Shown piece by piece: positions 6,156 to 7,026 of a stretch of 7,026 bases of DNA. Both the position numbers and the translations under genes were made by a program. Position 1 is the stretch's first letter. Every line of letters begins with the position of its first letter. The stretch is from Acidobacteria bacterium UBA6911 (GTDB lineage Bacteria; Acidobacteriota; UBA6911): assembly GCA_002451015.1 (NCBI GenBank), contig DKBB01000292.1, positions 5,538 through 12,563 of the forward strand, read 5' to 3'. The notes under the pieces were generated by a model, which was not told the DNA's origin, did not search any database, and worked only from the letters and a program-made list of their open reading frames with translations.

Positions 6156-7026
6156 ATGTTCGATGCCCGCGATCGCAGGTATATGAGAACGGCCCTAGCA
6201 CTTGCGGAAAAATATATCGGCCTTGCCAGCCCGAATCCCAGCGTGGGATGTATAGTTGTTCGCGACGAAAGAATTATTGGCCGGGGCTGGCATGAGTACG
6301 AAGGACTGGATCACGCTGAATTGAGAGCTCTGAAGACGGCTTCCGGGTCCCCCCGGAATGCGACGGTGTATGTTACCCTCGAACCCTGTTGCCACAGGGG
6401 AAGAACGCCACCATGTACAGACCTGCTGATTCGGGAAGGAGTTCGCAGGATTGTAGTAGCCAGGGCCGATCCGAATCCGCTGGTGTCCGGGCGTGGTATT
6501 GCGAAGCTGCGTGCAAACGGTATTCGGGTCGATGTGGGACTTTTTGATGAACGGGCCGGGGAAATTATCGAATCTTTTGCCTGCCGAATGACCACAGGTC
6601 TTCCACTGGTAGTCTCAAAAGTAGGAATGTCTCTGGATGGGAAAATCGGTACGGGAAGAAAAGGAGGGCGCTGGATTACATCCCCTGAAGGCAGGGAGTA
6701 CGGACAGTACCTGCGGCTGCGAGCCGATGCTTTGATGGTCGGAGTCGGAACAATTCTTTCAGATAATCCTAATTTAACCTATCGAGGAGGTGCTGCCAGA
6801 AGGCGGCCTTTGCTGAGAGTAATACTGGATTCCAACCTTCGAACTCCTCCGGATGCCCGAATCTTTCAAGGCGTCGGACATGCACCGGTATTGATTTTCT
6901 GTAAAAAGGGGAGAGCAACCGACAGACAGAAGGATCTCGAATCCAGAGGAGGGGAAATCGTTCCGGTCCCTACCGTAAAAAGTGTTCTGGACCTTGATGC
7001 CGTGCTAAAGGAACTGGCAAAACGGG
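6156..7026 (+). CDS. ribD: Bifunctional riboflavin biosynthesis deaminase/reductase RibD (3'-truncated by window edge)
   Basis: RibD catalyses the second and third steps of riboflavin synthesis from GTP: deamination of the diaminopyrimidinone phosphate, then NADPH-dependent reduction of the ribosyl side chain. The frame is open to the window end with 290 codons; about 70-80 residues are missing. The deaminase domain (about 1-145) has SPNPSVG (25-31), the zinc ligands His53, Cys78 and Cys87 at the family spacing, catalytic Glu55 in HAE, LEPCCHRGRTPPCTD, and DPNPLVSGRG. The reductase domain (from about 149) has Lys155, MSLDGKI (158-164), RWIT (172-175), LRADALMVGVGT and SDNPNLT (202-208). ATG 6156 is preferred over the in-frame ATG at 6183 because DxRYM before the first helix is common in the family. 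The ribosome binding site is weak (GGAT). It lies 90 bp after the CNNM-like gene; other rib genes probably follow beyond the window. Confidence 0.97.
   Translation, partial: MFDARDRRYMRTALALAEKYIGLASPNPSVGCIVVRDERIIGRGWHEYEGLDHAELRALKTASGSPRNATVYVTLEPCCHRGRTPPCTDLLIREGVRRIVVARADPNPLVSGRGIAKLRANGIRVDVGLFDERAGEIIESFACRMTTGLPLVVSKVGMSLDGKIGTGRKGGRWITSPEGREYGQYLRLRADALMVGVGTILSDNPNLTYRGGAARRRPLLRVILDSNLRTPPDARIFQGVGHAPVLIFCKKGRATDRQKDLESRGGEIVPVPTVKSVLDLDAVLKELAKR

Overview
This window looks like ordinary bacterial chromosome of moderate GC (near 50% by eye). All five genes read left to right on the + strand. The protein set is a non-bifurcating-type ETF pair, a PgpH-like 7TM-HD protein, YbeY, a CNNM/CorC-like CBS protein and a bifunctional RibD. 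The gene order and protein flavour best suit an anaerobic deltaproteobacterium-like organism (Desulfobacterota/Syntrophobacterales type). That placement is inferred from context, not proven.

Region 1 (1-1703) holds the 3' part of etfB, a 38-nt spacer with a very strong ribosome binding site, and complete etfA. Together they encode the electron-transfer flavoprotein heterodimer, which collects electrons from acyl-CoA dehydrogenases and similar flavoenzymes.

Region 2 (1704-1997) is a gene-free stretch of about 290 bp and is unusually structured. It contains two small adjacent hairpins, a clear intrinsic terminator (1805-1829), two perfect short palindromes, and a 72-bp inverted repeat with 17-nt arms (1878-1949). 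The right arm runs over one possible start codon of the next gene. This is the most unusual part of the window.

Region 3 (1998-6065) is a compact overlapping operon: a PgpH-type 7TM-HD phosphodiesterase (probable c-di-AMP hydrolase), ybeY (rRNA maturation/endoribonuclease; 32-bp overlap with the gene before it), and a CNNM/CorC-like membrane CBS protein (4-bp ATGA overlap). These genes are often found together, commonly with phoH in front; phoH is absent here and etfBA lies upstream instead.

Region 4 (6066-7026) is a 90-bp AT-rich spacer with a short tandem repeat and a weak promoter candidate, followed by the first 290 codons of ribD (riboflavin biosynthesis), cut by the window edge.

I found no CRISPR array, RNA gene, transposase or clearly novel multi-gene system. 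The candidates worth a second look are the intergenic structures at 1729-1949 and the degenerate ion-site motifs of the CNNM-like protein.
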